A stretch of DNA of 5,674 nt, taken from NCBI GenBank assembly GCA_025964295.1, contig JAOPZD010000503.1, positions 1 through 5,674 on the forward strand, read 5' to 3'. This document shows positions 5,501 to 5,674 of this stretch, in pieces (position 1 is the first letter of the stretch; each line of letters begins with the position of its first letter). The notes below the pieces were generated by a model, which was given only the letters and a program-made list of their open reading frames with translations, searched no databases and was not told where the DNA came from. Origin of the DNA: Conexibacter sp. Its GTDB lineage: Bacteria; Actinomycetota; Thermoleophilia; Solirubrobacterales; Solirubrobacteraceae. The position numbers and the translations under genes are program-made.

Positions 5501-5518
5501 GGCGGCATCGTCGCCGCC
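5501..5518 (+). other. Hairpin immediately before the TadE-like start codon
   Basis: GGCGGC (5501-5506) and GCCGCC (5513-5518) are perfectly complementary around a six-base loop (ATCGTC). The ATG of the next gene is at 5520, two bases after the stem. No T-tract and no Shine-Dalgarno are present. If transcribed, it would hold the start region in structure. Confidence 0.45.
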
Positions 5519-5519
5519 C

Positions 5520-5674
5520 ATGTGGATCGCGCGCGGGGAGGACGGACAGGCCACGGTCGAGCTGGTCGCGCTGCTGCCGGCGCTGGCGCTCGTGGCGGCG
5601 CTGGCGTGGCAGGCGCTGCTGGCGGGAGAGACGTGGTGGCTGGCGGGCGCGGCGGCGCGCGAGGGCGCGCGGGC
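5520..5674 (+). CDS. TadE-like / pilin-like membrane protein, N-terminal part (3' truncated)
   Basis: Only the first 51 codons are in the window. The N-terminus is short and charged (MWIARGEDG), then QATVELVALLPALALVAALA begins a hydrophobic helix. Gly9 followed by Gln10, with Glu14 five residues into the presumed mature chain, matches the type IV prepilin pattern of cleavage after Gly with Glu at +5, common to TadE/TadF-like pseudopilins of the Tad (Flp) secretion system. After the helix, AAAREGARA resembles the A-REGAR motif typical of TadE proteins. ATG 5520 is the only plausible start: the frame has a stop at 5463-5465 and no ATG, GTG or TTG between. There is no Shine-Dalgarno. Related genes would be expected just downstream, outside the window. 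The family is inferred from the N-terminus alone. Confidence 0.75.
   Translation, partial: MWIARGEDGQATVELVALLPALALVAALAWQALLAGETWWLAGAAAREGAR

Noticed and set aside
1..5674. CRISPR arrays, tRNA/rRNA genes, insertion sequences, phage or defence genes
   Set aside because: No repeat array, tRNA-like fold, transposase motif or terminal inverted repeats were seen. The window is ordinary housekeeping and regulatory sequence.

Overview
The window is high-GC DNA with all credible genes on the + strand and strong G/C bias at third codon positions, which also creates long meaningless ORFs on the opposite strand. The layout (pstS-pstC-pstA-pstB-phoU followed directly by an OmpR/PhoB-type regulator with an Ala/Pro-rich tail), the TANNNT boxes just upstream of start codons lacking Shine-Dalgarno sites, and a Tad-type pilin-like gene all suggest a high-GC actinobacterium. 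The style of the proteins recalls the Thermoleophilia/Solirubrobacterales lineage. That placement is an impression from sequence style, not a database result.

Region 1 (1-4104) is a high-affinity phosphate uptake operon. It holds the C-terminal part of the phosphate-binding protein PstS, the two permease subunits PstC and PstA, the ATPase PstB (with an unusual ~55-residue low-complexity N-terminal extension), and the regulator PhoU. Three junctions overlap: ATGA at pstC/pstA, GTGA at pstA/pstB and TGATG at pstB/phoU. The one apparent gap, pstS to pstC, is bridged by a possible 14-codon mini-ORF made of two 7-codon repeats. It overlaps the pstS stop and the pstC start in the same two ways. The same 40 bases can form a hairpin with an AAAA loop.

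Region 2 (4105-4201) is a 97-base gap. It contains a weak terminator-like element and two 7-bp units (TTTCGCC, GTTCGTC) spaced 11 bp apart, upstream of a TAGACT box. This is the architecture of a Pho box, placed in front of a PhoB-like response regulator (4202-5056). No sensor kinase is visible in the window.

Region 3 (5057-5674) has a 49-base gap with a hairpin, a 10-bp palindrome and a TACCCT box, then a gene for a four-helix membrane protein of unknown function (119 aa). A 54-base gap with short repeats follows, then the start of a TadE-like or pilin-like protein that runs off the window.

Functionally, PstSCAB imports phosphate, and PhoU normally relays the transport state to the Pho two-component system. 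The regulator downstream is the natural candidate for the output arm. I see no phage, insertion sequence, CRISPR, tRNA or rRNA signal. The window is mostly a well-known system, and the less ordinary signals are small ones in the junctions between genes.
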